A stretch of 15,940 bases of DNA from NCBI GenBank assembly GCA_030374735.1, contig JASCIV010000599.1, positions 1 to 15,940 on the forward strand, written 5' to 3'. Origin of the DNA: Gracilaria caudata. Its lineage: Eukaryota; Rhodophyta; Florideophyceae; Gracilariales; Gracilariaceae. The stretch's first letter is position 1, and each line of letters begins with the position of its first letter. A model generated the notes under the pieces. That model saw only the letters and a list, made by a program, of their open reading frames with translations, was not told the origin of the DNA and searched no databases. Both the position numbers and the translations under genes were made by a program. Positions 7,630 to 15,214 of the stretch are shown one piece after another.

Positions 7630-8925
7630 ATGATCAAATACGAGTGTCGAAGATGGTTTCCGTTGTTGTTCTTCGTGCTGTTGGTCATAACGTTATATCC
7701 TTCGACTGCGTTTCCTTCAATATGGCCATCCTCCCAATGTAAATGGATACAACCACTTCATCCTAGGCAACGTTCCACGACCCATCTTCCAAACGCGCGC
7801 AATGTAGTGGTTTTCACCGACGGTACTAATTTTGACGACGTGGTGGCCCTGTTGTTCTTGACCAAATCCAAACTCTGTAACGTCGTCGCAATCTATATCA
7901 CTGGAAATGGATGGGCCAGTCCAGGGGCATCTATTCGGCACTTCTTTAACGTTTTAACCATGATGGGATCTCGTTATGCCTCAGTTCCGATCTTTGTAGG
8001 TTCGTATTATGCACTTATGGACCAGAGTAATAGAGATTTGGATGACAGTCGCATGAAAAGGAGTTATCGGAGCTACATACCATTCGGTCCCGGGGGAGTT
8101 CTGTACTCTGATGTGATGTACGGCATGGCGCAGTTTCTACCGCAAGGTAGAAGGGCTTATGACATTCGCAAAACACCGGATACAGACGAAGCATCGATTC
8201 ACGCTCTGGTCAAGCACCTCGATAGAACGAAACCTTTGGAAAAGATAACATTCTTAAGCATTGGAACGTTGACGCCCTTTGCGCTAATGTTTTCAAAGAG
8301 ACACATCCACAAAGTCAAACCTCTTTTGCGCCGCGTCGATGGATTGTATGTTATGGGCGGCGCTGTTGATGTGAAAGGCAACATTTTTAGTTCAACTACG
8401 AACAACAAAGCGGAATTCAATATCTTCGCCGATCCTGATGGGGCCGAGTTAGCGTTTATGGACATGCGCAGATACATGGATATTACCCTCTGCCCTCTGG
8501 ACGCAATTAATGACGTCCCTCTCACAGAATCGATGCTCTCAGAGCTATATACGAAATCAAAAACGCCGGAGGCACAACTTGTGGGACACATGATGAAGAA
8601 CTTGCGCGATACATGGTTCAAGCCCAATGCTTTTTACCAAACAGCTTTTCTATGGGATCCAAGCGCAGCTGTTGCTATGCTCCATCCAGCTGTAATTAGA
8701 ACGCGTAGGAAGCGAATGATTCGAGTTGTTGTTGAGGAAGGCATAGATGGACCGGATCAGGGATGGACTAAGCCTTGCACATCGGCAGAGATATTAGAAG
8801 GGACGTGTGCTGAGATCGCAGTCATCGAGAGTTTGAATGGCAAACTTGTTCGTCACACCCTTGTTGAAACGCTTCAACAGAGAGAAAACTCAGCGGAGTT
8901 GCCCCTAGTGTGCCTGGATAAGTAG
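7630..8925 (+). CDS. Secreted or ER-routed nucleoside hydrolase (IUNH family, IAG-NH-like)
   Basis: Hydrolyses the N-glycosidic bond of ribonucleosides to base plus ribose (purine/pyrimidine salvage). The frame opens at an ATG at 7546, but the ATG at 7630 has A at -3 (7546 has T) and starts directly before a signal-peptide-like stretch (basic MIKYECRRW, then a hydrophobic core FPLLFFVLLVITL), so I prefer it (431 residues). Family motifs, numbered from 7630: Asp loop TDG-TNF-DD (D64, D69, D70; calcium and ribose), TGNGW (91-95), SIGTLTPFAL, VMGGA (241-245), AEFNIFADPDGAELAF (from 261), and LWDPSAAVAM with D343 as the second calcium Asp. Trp342 occupies the position that is His in IU-type enzymes and Trp in trypanosomal purine-specific IAG-NH. 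The Asp loop is one residue longer than the usual DxDPGxDD. The signal peptide suggests extracellular or vacuolar scavenging of nucleosides, as proposed for plant extracellular hydrolases. Substrate preference is inferred. Confidence 0.88.
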   Translation: MIKYECRRWFPLLFFVLLVITLYPSTAFPSIWPSSQCKWIQPLHPRQRSTTHLPNARNVVVFTDGTNFDDVVALLFLTKSKLCNVVAIYITGNGWASPGASIRHFFNVLTMMGSRYASVPIFVGSYYALMDQSNRDLDDSRMKRSYRSYIPFGPGGVLYSDVMYGMAQFLPQGRRAYDIRKTPDTDEASIHALVKHLDRTKPLEKITFLSIGTLTPFALMFSKRHIHKVKPLLRRVDGLYVMGGAVDVKGNIFSSTTNNKAEFNIFADPDGAELAFMDMRRYMDITLCPLDAINDVPLTESMLSELYTKSKTPEAQLVGHMMKNLRDTWFKPNAFYQTAFLWDPSAAVAMLHPAVIRTRRKRMIRVVVEEGIDGPDQGWTKPCTSAEILEGTCAEIAVIESLNGKLVRHTLVETLQQRENSAELPLVCLDK

Positions 8926-9552
8926 AATCTTGAGTACGTTGTACCGAAGATGCATCCTACAAGAACGACAGCTGGCCCCCACCATTTTTGGTAGATGCGA
9001 TAAATGTTGATGCTGTGGCGACTTTGTTGCGCAGAAACTTCTCAGCCCAAAGATCTACTCCCCTGTAGAGCAGTAACACGGGAATGGGTAAGCCACAACA
9101 AAACTTCGCCGACGGAGAAGCATGAGTCTGTACTTGAAGCACGAGTCTGTGCCACGGCTGCGATGTGCTCCAAAGACAGACTCCAGGGGAAAACTGTAAA
9201 GCTTTAATGAAGACCTCGATGATGCACGGCGGTGGCAAGGGCCGAAATCTTCGAGATATTTAAGATCCGCGATTGATTCGCTGTGAGAGCTTTGGCGGCG
9301 GATTATCCCAAGGCTACTCTCTCGTGCAAAATTTGCAGGCACGAGCTGCGCTTGCAAAAGCTCCCCGAACCTCCACCAAAAACGTTCTCATGTCGCTGTG
9401 ATCACTTCTCCGATTTGCTTCTCTGCGTCGGCGACCTCTCTTTCGTCCAGGTCGTTCTTTTTGGGACCCTTCCCGTGCATGCTAGTGGTCTTTTGAGGAA
9501 AGTGTGCACAACGAGATAAGCGCCATCCATATTCTACGAATATTCTACGAAT
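8926..9552. other. Intergenic region upstream of the TPR-like gene
   Basis: No gene supported. It contains a 7-bp perfect inverted repeat CTCGTGC/GCACGAG (9321-9345) whose interior is itself near-palindromic (TGCAAAATTTGCA), and an 11-bp tandem duplication abutting the next start codon. A GTG-initiated open frame at 9283-9519 contains CxxC and CxC pairs but has no ATG and is not called. Confidence 0.5.
9530..9551 (+). repeat. Two tandem copies of TATTCTACGAA before the start codon
   Basis: 9530-9540 and 9541-9551 are identical 11-mers. The base after the second copy is the T before ATG (9553), so a third copy would begin with the same TAT that overlaps the start. It places A at -3 of the ATG. 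Confidence 0.9.
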
Positions 9553-10551
9553 ATGGGACGTCAAGAATCGCTGAACTTCATTACATCTGCGCCGTTCTCT
9601 TTTCGCTCTGGTGCCTCGTTATGCAAATGCAGTTTGAACAGTGATCAAGGGTCTTCTAAAGATCTGTCTTCCGTCGACAAGCAATATTTAGAAAAAGTAC
9701 GAGCTCGTTTAACCAGACGTCGTCGTGTGACGGACGTGGCAATTAATGGAGATGCGCCAGATATTCCCGATGATGACGTTGCTATGACCGCGAACTTACC
9801 CGATGATATTGACCAAATGGACGACATTCTTTTCGACCGCGCTCCAAACAACGTCAACCAGGTGAAGTTATTCGGCGCATGGCTAGATGATGCTATAGCT
9901 GGCCGTAAGGCTCGCAAGAATACGACACCTACAGACGCTGCGGTTGCCGGTTCAGAGGGTGTAGATGCCTCTGTTCAGTCTCACAAAGAACCTACAATGT
10001 CGGCAGAAGAGGCTGTGGAACGAAGCAGTACCATATTTGCCAGCGGTATGGCACTCTTCAACAAGGGATTATATCAACAAGCAAACCCCATGTTTGCGGA
10101 GGCTGTTAGGGTAGTTGGACAGGGCAGCAGACTAGGAGGTCAGTACCAAATGTGGCACGCACAGTCTCTCGACGCAGCTGGAGACAAGCCCACGGCAGCA
10201 AAGCTACTGGAGCAACTGCGCATGCACGCTGATGCCGACGTGCGGAAAGTATCTCGAGAACTGCATTTTATCATGACCGCTCCGGTTTTGGAGCTTGAAC
10301 CAGGTTCTTTTCTGGAGGTACCAAGCATCGATGATGAACCTTCCCCAAGGGCTTCCGCTATCCTCACAACCAGCTTTGGGCCTCTGAGAACCGCTCGAGT
10401 CGACAAGAAGCCAGAACCCTATAGCCTCGAGTGGTACATGGAGAAAGAGAGGCCTCCGAAAGCTGCATCTGACAACTCGGTATTAGAAGCTGTTTTGGTA
10501 ACTGCCGCAATATTTGGTACCTTAGCATTCATGTATGCCTCATCTTACTGA
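9553..10551 (+). CDS. Plastid TPR-like protein with C-terminal membrane anchor
   Basis: A 332-residue protein; the ATG at 9553 has A at -3 and G at +4. Residues 1-30 are Ser/Phe/Arg-rich with no acidic residue after Glu5, a plausible plastid transit peptide. Residues 45-120 are acidic and probably partly disordered (DDVAMTANLPDDIDQMDD). Residues about 148-235 form paired amphipathic helices of TPR type (FASGMALFNKGLYQQANPMF, then RLGGQYQMWHAQSLDAAGDK, then an AKLLEQLRMHADADVRKVSR helix), followed by ELHFIMTAPVLELEPGSFLEVPSIDD. The order LGG-x-QxW, a second helix pair, then a short APxLEL strand matches my recollection of a chloroplast TPR-like family in land plants. The last 25 residues form one membrane span (EAVLVTAAIFGTLAFMYA) ending SSY, so it is tail-anchored. 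The exact role of the family is not known to me. Confidence 0.82.
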   Translation: MGRQESLNFITSAPFSFRSGASLCKCSLNSDQGSSKDLSSVDKQYLEKVRARLTRRRRVTDVAINGDAPDIPDDDVAMTANLPDDIDQMDDILFDRAPNNVNQVKLFGAWLDDAIAGRKARKNTTPTDAAVAGSEGVDASVQSHKEPTMSAEEAVERSSTIFASGMALFNKGLYQQANPMFAEAVRVVGQGSRLGGQYQMWHAQSLDAAGDKPTAAKLLEQLRMHADADVRKVSRELHFIMTAPVLELEPGSFLEVPSIDDEPSPRASAILTTSFGPLRTARVDKKPEPYSLEWYMEKERPPKAASDNSVLEAVLVTAAIFGTLAFMYASSY

Positions 10552-11584
10552 GAAGATCTTAGACGTCATGAAGTTAACAGATCACATCAAATTACGGCCC
10601 AACATCCAGCGTTGAACTCTAGAAACTGTGCCAGATTATGAGCCTGTCGCCCATTGGGACTTATCAACACAATCCATGTATTAGTTCGTCCTTTGGTTCT
10701 TTTGGACCGCTTCACCTTTTTCCTAAGAATACTTCACTTCAAAGCATTACGAGCCGAGTTTCTTTCTCGATCTTCAAGGATTGACTTCAGTATCAAGTGC
10801 CCTCTGGTTTGTGAGTGTCGGAGCATCCCCTATCAAACTCTCTCAAACCGCTGTGACACAAGCAGCCACTTTGCTTGAACATATTCACTCGCTTGCAAAT
10901 TTCACAGCATACGAAGGTTCTACTTCGCCTCTTCACTACATCGAATGTCATGCCCGCAATTTACGGACGGCCCGCACTTGTCATTTCCTCGTTGGCAAGT
11001 TACGATGCTGCAGTTGATTCATGTAAACCTTTACATGAAGGTTGTCTTTCCCTTTCCCAAGCACGTGGGCGACAAAAGTCAGAGCACTAAATTTCAAATA
11101 GGCTTTCATGATGAGTATAGTAGACTGGCGGCTTGGAGTATTGGAGATAAAGGCTCGAAACAAAGAAGTGTATAGTGGTGCAAATGAAGTTGATCCAGGA
11201 TTGACACAAGATTGTGCACATAAGGCGTTCTGGGTCTCTCCCAAAATGATTAGTTTCAGCTATACTCCTGGCTGCTGCTCTTGCTTTCTGTCGGGATCTT
11301 GTTCGCCATCGACTGCTGGCCACCAAAATGATCCAAAGCTTTCGTTTCTGTCACGCACTGAACGCCAACCGCATAGTTTACTGCGACGTCTTTTTGCTCT
11401 TGACACTTCCAATAAGACAAAATGATTTCCATGGACACCCAAAAAAACCAACGGGGAAGCATTTTCAACTCTCCTTCGCTCTGTTATATTTCATTTGTCG
11501 ACGATGTTGAATTTCCTAAATTGTAGCGAAGAATCCCATCACAGATAAACATCTTCCACCGCCACAGCAATCTTGTATATTTCA
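10552..11584. other. Gene-poor region, no feature supported
   Basis: About 1 kb after the TPR-like gene. Short overlapping frames exist in all phases, but none has a recognisable domain, a strong start context or coherent codon usage. No tRNA B-box or other RNA gene was recognised. It will contain the 3' UTR of the preceding gene. Confidence 0.5.
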
Positions 11585-11806
11585 TGCATGTCCGTTCTGT
11601 CTCCCGTTGGTTTCGCAAGTCGGACTGATGCACGCAAAAGCACCAAAATTCCACTTCTGATAAGTAAACAGAGTGTTACCAAAGATTCCTATTGCTTCTC
11701 TCCTTCCATGTTCAGGATAACGGCTGTTCCTAAACCATGCGTCCCAATGAAGATCAAAGTCCAAAGCTTACAAGATTCCAAGAAAAGAACACACAGAGAA
11801 GAGGAG
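11585..11806 (-). repeat. Dispersed repeat, copy 1 (possible gene fragment, minus-strand open frame)
   Basis: 222 bases matching 15719-15940 without gaps and with 12 mismatches by eye (about 95% identity), in the same orientation. Five mismatches fall in the first 25 bases, and the last 85 or so are identical. On the minus strand a frame (11764 down to 11582) is open in both copies, with a shared core DLHWDAWFRNSRY and IGIFGNTLFTYQKWNFGAFA. Just upstream of that frame the minus strand has CTAAC (11815-11811), a long pyrimidine tract, and AG at 11768-11767, which reads like a splice acceptor. Copy 1 meets a stop soon after the core. It may be a duplicated exon, a gene fragment or part of a transposable element. 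The encoded segment is not one I recognise. Confidence 0.8.
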
Positions 11807-11830
11807 AGAAGTTAGAAGAGCAGGAAAAAG

Positions 11831-11949
11831 TTTTACAACGGTGACACCGAAACTGTTTTCACAACCTGCGACAAAGGAGAGAAAAAAAAAGGGGGAAGAG
11901 AGCAGGGAATTTTTACAACGGTGGCGCCGAAACTGTTTTCACAACCTGC
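11831..11949 (+). repeat. Imperfect tandem duplication, period 80 bp
   Basis: A 39-base unit at 11831-11869 recurs at 11911-11949 with two A/G differences. Weaker similarity extends about 15 bases upstream (GAAGAG...CAGG). The units are separated by a purine tract (GAGAAAAAAAAAGGGGGAAG and flank). It directly follows dispersed repeat copy 1. Confidence 0.85.
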
Positions 11950-13200
11950 AGAAGGGCGATGGACGGAGAGTTGGAGGTGGTAGTAGTAGTGAGAGACGGA
12001 GGTGGCGGAGGAGAAAGGTGGGAGTTCCTGGTTGGTGCTGATGAAGATGAACAACGGCAGTACTTGGGTGCGGGTTGGCAAAGCGCCTTTTATACCGACA
12101 GTAAATCACATGAAGCGCTCTATCTCGACCACTCTCCAACAAAACCAATGCATCAAAATGTTCGTATTGCATTTTCGTTGATCGAAGTGAGAATGTATGC
12201 ATGGTGTCGGTACCGTCTCACCAACAGTTTGTACATGTTTGAAATGCGTTCGTGAATGCAATGCAACGCAAGGGGTCATCTCTGCCTGGCCGGAACGTCA
12301 CCAGAAAGTGAACTCTCCACGACTCAAAAACTAAGAGTGGGTCCCCGTGGAGCTCTTGTTATTCGTTAAGTACTGCGAAGTGGAAGTGACAGAAAAGATG
12401 CAAGAGTGAGGCACCCTAATCTGAGTGGCGACCGAAACGTAGTCGTGAATGCTGTTAAACTGTTGCCCCTTGAGGCGACGCGCGGTATGAGGCATCAGCG
12501 CTGTGCGTAAGCATGGGATCAAGTCTCGAAATGGAGATTGGAACGTTTCTGCGTCAATACACAGAGCTGCGCGGAATTGAGTGCGAAGCGCTGTGTGTGT
12601 GTGTGTGTGTGTGTGTCGTTTACGACTCTTTTGCCTGCTTTTCGCGGCATCGTTCTCGATTACGAAGGCTCGAAAGGAAGACGACCGCGGATCAACGCCC
12701 CAGCGAGCTGTGCAAAGGTACGAACTACGAAGGTACGAACGAACGCATAACGAGGCAATTTGTGGATCTGGTGTCTAGTCAGTCAAGAATCTTGCCACTA
12801 TGCAGAGTGCTACCTTCGTCCTGGATTAGTCCCCTTACACACGTTCCCAACGCGCCATGTACGCCAAACCCCCCATTGGTATGAACTCGACGTCATGGTA
12901 CGCGCAGATCTGCAAGTACCTTGTATGAGTTAATCGGTTTGTCTTCCTCGGGTTGTAACCTATTGCTGCCTTGGCTTTAATCGCTGCTCTGCATGCACGT
13001 CAAGCTGCTAGAGTGATGCAGGTACGTGTAGAGCTATGTGGACCGACCACTGTGACGCCAATCCCGCATCATGCGTGGGCCTCCCACCGACTGGAACCGG
13101 AGAGCATCATGCTAATGTCCATGATCAACAAGAAGGTACGAAGGCAGTCAGTCGTGTAGAACGTCACGGCAGCTCAGCTCCAACGATGGTACTAGCCGCC
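11950..13200. other. Gene-poor region with purine-rich strand and microsatellite
   Basis: No gene supported. 11959-12255 (+) is an open frame from an ATG (98 residues) beginning MDGELEVVVVVRDGGGGG. Its low-complexity start comes from GGN-rich DNA and it has no recognisable domain. Other points: a GGAGGTGGCGGAGG G-run array (11998-12011), a nested hairpin (CTCCACG/CGTGGAG outside ACTC/GAGT) at 12315-12352, and short direct repeats of AAGGTACGAA at 12715, 12730 and 13133. Confidence 0.5.
12592..12616 (+). repeat. (TG)n microsatellite
   Basis: An uninterrupted 25-base alternating TG run, about 12.5 units, which should be length-polymorphic. Confidence 0.97.
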
Positions 13201-13209
13201 GTGACGATG

Positions 13210-13274
13210 CACGTGACGAGAAAGCGCATGCGCGAGCTCTCCACGGCACGTGCGCGAGCCCTTCACAGCACGTG
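13210..13274. promoter_or_regulatory. Cluster of three CACGTG boxes in a 22-bp tandem duplication
   Basis: CACGTG occurs at 13210-13215, 13247-13252 and 13269-13274. The last two lie in a 22-bp tandem duplication (13230-13251 and 13252-13273, 19 of 22 identical) starting GCGCGAGC. TGACG sites lie just upstream (13202, 13213) and an ATTGG (reverse CCAAT) follows at about 13284. These are binding sites for bZIP/bHLH factors in many eukaryotes. No convincing gene begins nearby, so the target is unknown. Confidence 0.4.
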
Positions 13275-13382
13275 CTTCGTTTTGATTGGCTGCGCTGCCG
13301 TGGCAATCTCAGATTTCTGTTTTCCACGCCTTACGCAGTTCTCTGTCCTCGTGGAGTTCTGTTTGCGCAGCTCGATGATCAT

Positions 13383-13452
13383 CAGATTGCGTCATCAGCG
13401 CGAGCTCTAGGGATTCTGCAGCTATTGCAGCTCGCGCTGATAACGCGATCTG
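13383..13452. repeat. Inverted repeat, 24-bp arms
   Basis: Left arm 13383-13406 and right arm 13429-13452 pair at 22 of 24 positions, GC-rich in the inner part (CAGCGCGAGCT). The 22-base loop contains a second small pairing (CTGCA...TGCAG). Confidence 0.85.
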
Positions 13453-13550
13453 CGCAATCTGCACACATTTCATCACCGGATAACCGTCGGTGGTCGTGCG
13501 CTTACAAAGAACCGTTCTAAACCTCGCAGCTGCCGCCGTGAACCGTCGGC

Positions 13551-13621
13551 GCTGTAGCAACATGATTATCATGATCGTGCTCCATCATGGAGCATGATCA
13601 TGATCATCATGATGATGCTGC
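13551..13621. repeat. Inverted repeat, 33-bp arms with 5-base loop
   Basis: Left arm 13551-13583 and right arm 13589-13621 pair at 27 of 33 positions, with the inner 22 bp pairing at 20 positions (one of the two mismatches is a G-T wobble). The loop is ATCAT. The arms are rich in ATGATC-type words. It lies about 100 bases after the 24-bp inverted repeat. Confidence 0.85.
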
Positions 13622-14713
13622 ACGCGCGCACAAAAAGCTGCGCCTGCGTAATCAACGCATGCTCCAACTACCTTAGGTAGAGTTCCAGTTCGTTCGCTCC
13701 GCCGTCTCGCTTTGTCAACGCTTTGTCAAAGCACGCATCCTTCTGCCTCCATTGCCGGCGCCAAACCACAAGACACACGAACTCCTCGAATCACACTTCA
13801 CTTCTCCTTTTATTGCACCGGCAAGCCTTCATCATGGGCAACATAACCCTTGTTCGGCATTGGATTTCGTATCCTTGTAGCATGTCCGTGTCCTTTCCTC
13901 ACCCCTTCCCCTCCACAGTCATCTCATTGACTAGCCGCCAAAAATTCCATCGACTCTTCATAAGACATAAATACCACTCGCAGGTTGGATTGGCAGGCGC
14001 GAGAAAGACAGCAATTTTTCATCAACTCAAGCTCAGTGAAATCTGCACCACCACTCCCACATTCGATTTCAACGTAGAATCGTACTAGAACATTACCCCC
14101 ACCTCATGGGATGTGAGTAGAGAAGACAAGTTTCGTCACAGATGGAGACACTACATGACGGATACTTACGCGGCGAGAGGAGTCCTGACTAAGGTTATAG
14201 ACCAATTGGAACAGTCTCTTGAAATGTGTAGCGATTCAGATTGCGTTTTATGCAGTTGTGGTTTCAGCCAGCCCTACGAAACGCAAATACAAAAACAACC
14301 ATCTTCGCTGTTTGCGTGCTGTTTGCGTGTTAGCAGTTTGAAGATGCTCCCATAATCAGCAATCCCCTAAAACTAACGAGAGCTCTTCGGAGAGTGTAAC
14401 ATCCCATGGGCGCAATGCGCATATGTTTTCGTGGTGGAACAACATCATCATGATGTTGCCGTTTTCAGGCCTACATTCAGTTTGGCAGCAACACTTTTTT
14501 GATATTAAAAATGTCGTACAGGGCCGTTTTCACGATATTACTTGTCATCGACCTGGTTACTGTTGTCCACTCTGTGCTGCGAAGATAGATGTTCACTCTA
14601 GGCCCCGACCGATTTAGCAAGAACCACAGTTGTGCTCCTTGTCCACATCAAGAGAAAGCGAAACCAATTTTGTTTCGGAGTCTAGCCCTTTTTCATATAT
14701 CAAATCTGGAAAT
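13622..14713. other. Region upstream of the secreted-protein gene
   Basis: No gene supported. An 84-codon frame starts at an ATG at 13834 in good context (A at -3, G at +4; MGNITLVRHWIS...) and ends at 14088, with no recognisable domain; I leave it as possible only. Small palindromes occur at 13669-13681 (CTACCTTAGGTAG) and about 14445-14461 (AACATCAT/ATGATGTT). T/A-rich stretches (GATATTAAAA near 14500, TTTTTCATATATC near 14690) may belong to the promoter of the following gene. Confidence 0.45.
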
Positions 14714-15214
14714 ATGTTCCGTCTTGGCGTTGCTTTCGTTTTCTGTTTGGCTATTATTCTTCACATGGGTAGCTGCGAACTCTTGAATGAAACAGAGCAA
14801 GTTGAACTGGTCAAAGCCTCTTGTGATGATGTTCCCCCGACTGTTGCCTATTGCCTCGACCTAATCCATATTGGAATGAACATGAACCGCTCGAGCTCTC
14901 ATTTTTTGGAACACCTTGAATGGGAGCTAAAGGAACTACCCATTGGTTTGTGTGGGTGGGGCTCTTGTGCCAAAAAGCTATCATCTACGGAGTGCTTACA
15001 GGTACTATCCACATATCTCGAAGCGGCGGAACGAGCTGACGAAAGTGTAGGGAACAACATGGAACGACAAGAAACCGAATTTGAGAGACTCGGGAAGAAG
15101 GTGGGCAAGGCAATTGGCAAGGCCGCAAAAGACGTTGCTAACTATTGCGAAGAGAACCTTTTCACCTGCAAAGCAATTGCTGATGTGGCGATCTCTGTGA
15201 TTAAATCACTTTAA
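14714..15214 (+). CDS. Small secreted cysteine-rich protein of unknown family
   Basis: A 166-residue product from the ATG at 14714 (A at -3). Residues 1-20 are a clear signal peptide (MFRLGVAFVFCLAIILHMGS), so the protein enters the secretory pathway. The mature part has Cys at 37, 47, 80, 85, 94, 145 and 152 (plus C21 at the cleavage site), suggesting disulfides, and two N-glycosylation sequons (N25-E-T, N58-R-S). It looks all-helical. The C-terminal third has a GxxxGxxxG run (G127, G131, G135 in LGKKVGKAIGKAAKD), then a Cys pair and a hydrophobic amphipathic end (AIADVAISVIKSL). The frame is open upstream without an ATG. An AATAAA follows 61 bases after the stop. I do not recognise the family. 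It could be a cell-wall/matrix protein, an inhibitor or a membrane-active peptide; none of these is shown by the sequence. Confidence 0.72.
   Translation: MFRLGVAFVFCLAIILHMGSCELLNETEQVELVKASCDDVPPTVAYCLDLIHIGMNMNRSSSHFLEHLEWELKELPIGLCGWGSCAKKLSSTECLQVLSTYLEAAERADESVGNNMERQETEFERLGKKVGKAIGKAAKDVANYCEENLFTCKAIADVAISVIKSL

Noticed and set aside
9283..9519. GTG-initiated frame with CxxC and CxC pairs, in frame with the TPR-like gene
   Set aside because: No ATG, a stop separates it from the TPR-like gene, and the Cys spacing matches no known zinc finger.
11959..12255. 98-codon ATG frame starting MDGELEVVVVVRDGGGGG
   Set aside because: The low-complexity start comes from a GGN-rich DNA tract, and the rest has no recognisable domain.
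14113..14355. 80-codon Cys-containing frame
   Set aside because: It starts with GTG (the first bases read GTGAGT, more like a splice donor), no ATG start, no family recognised.
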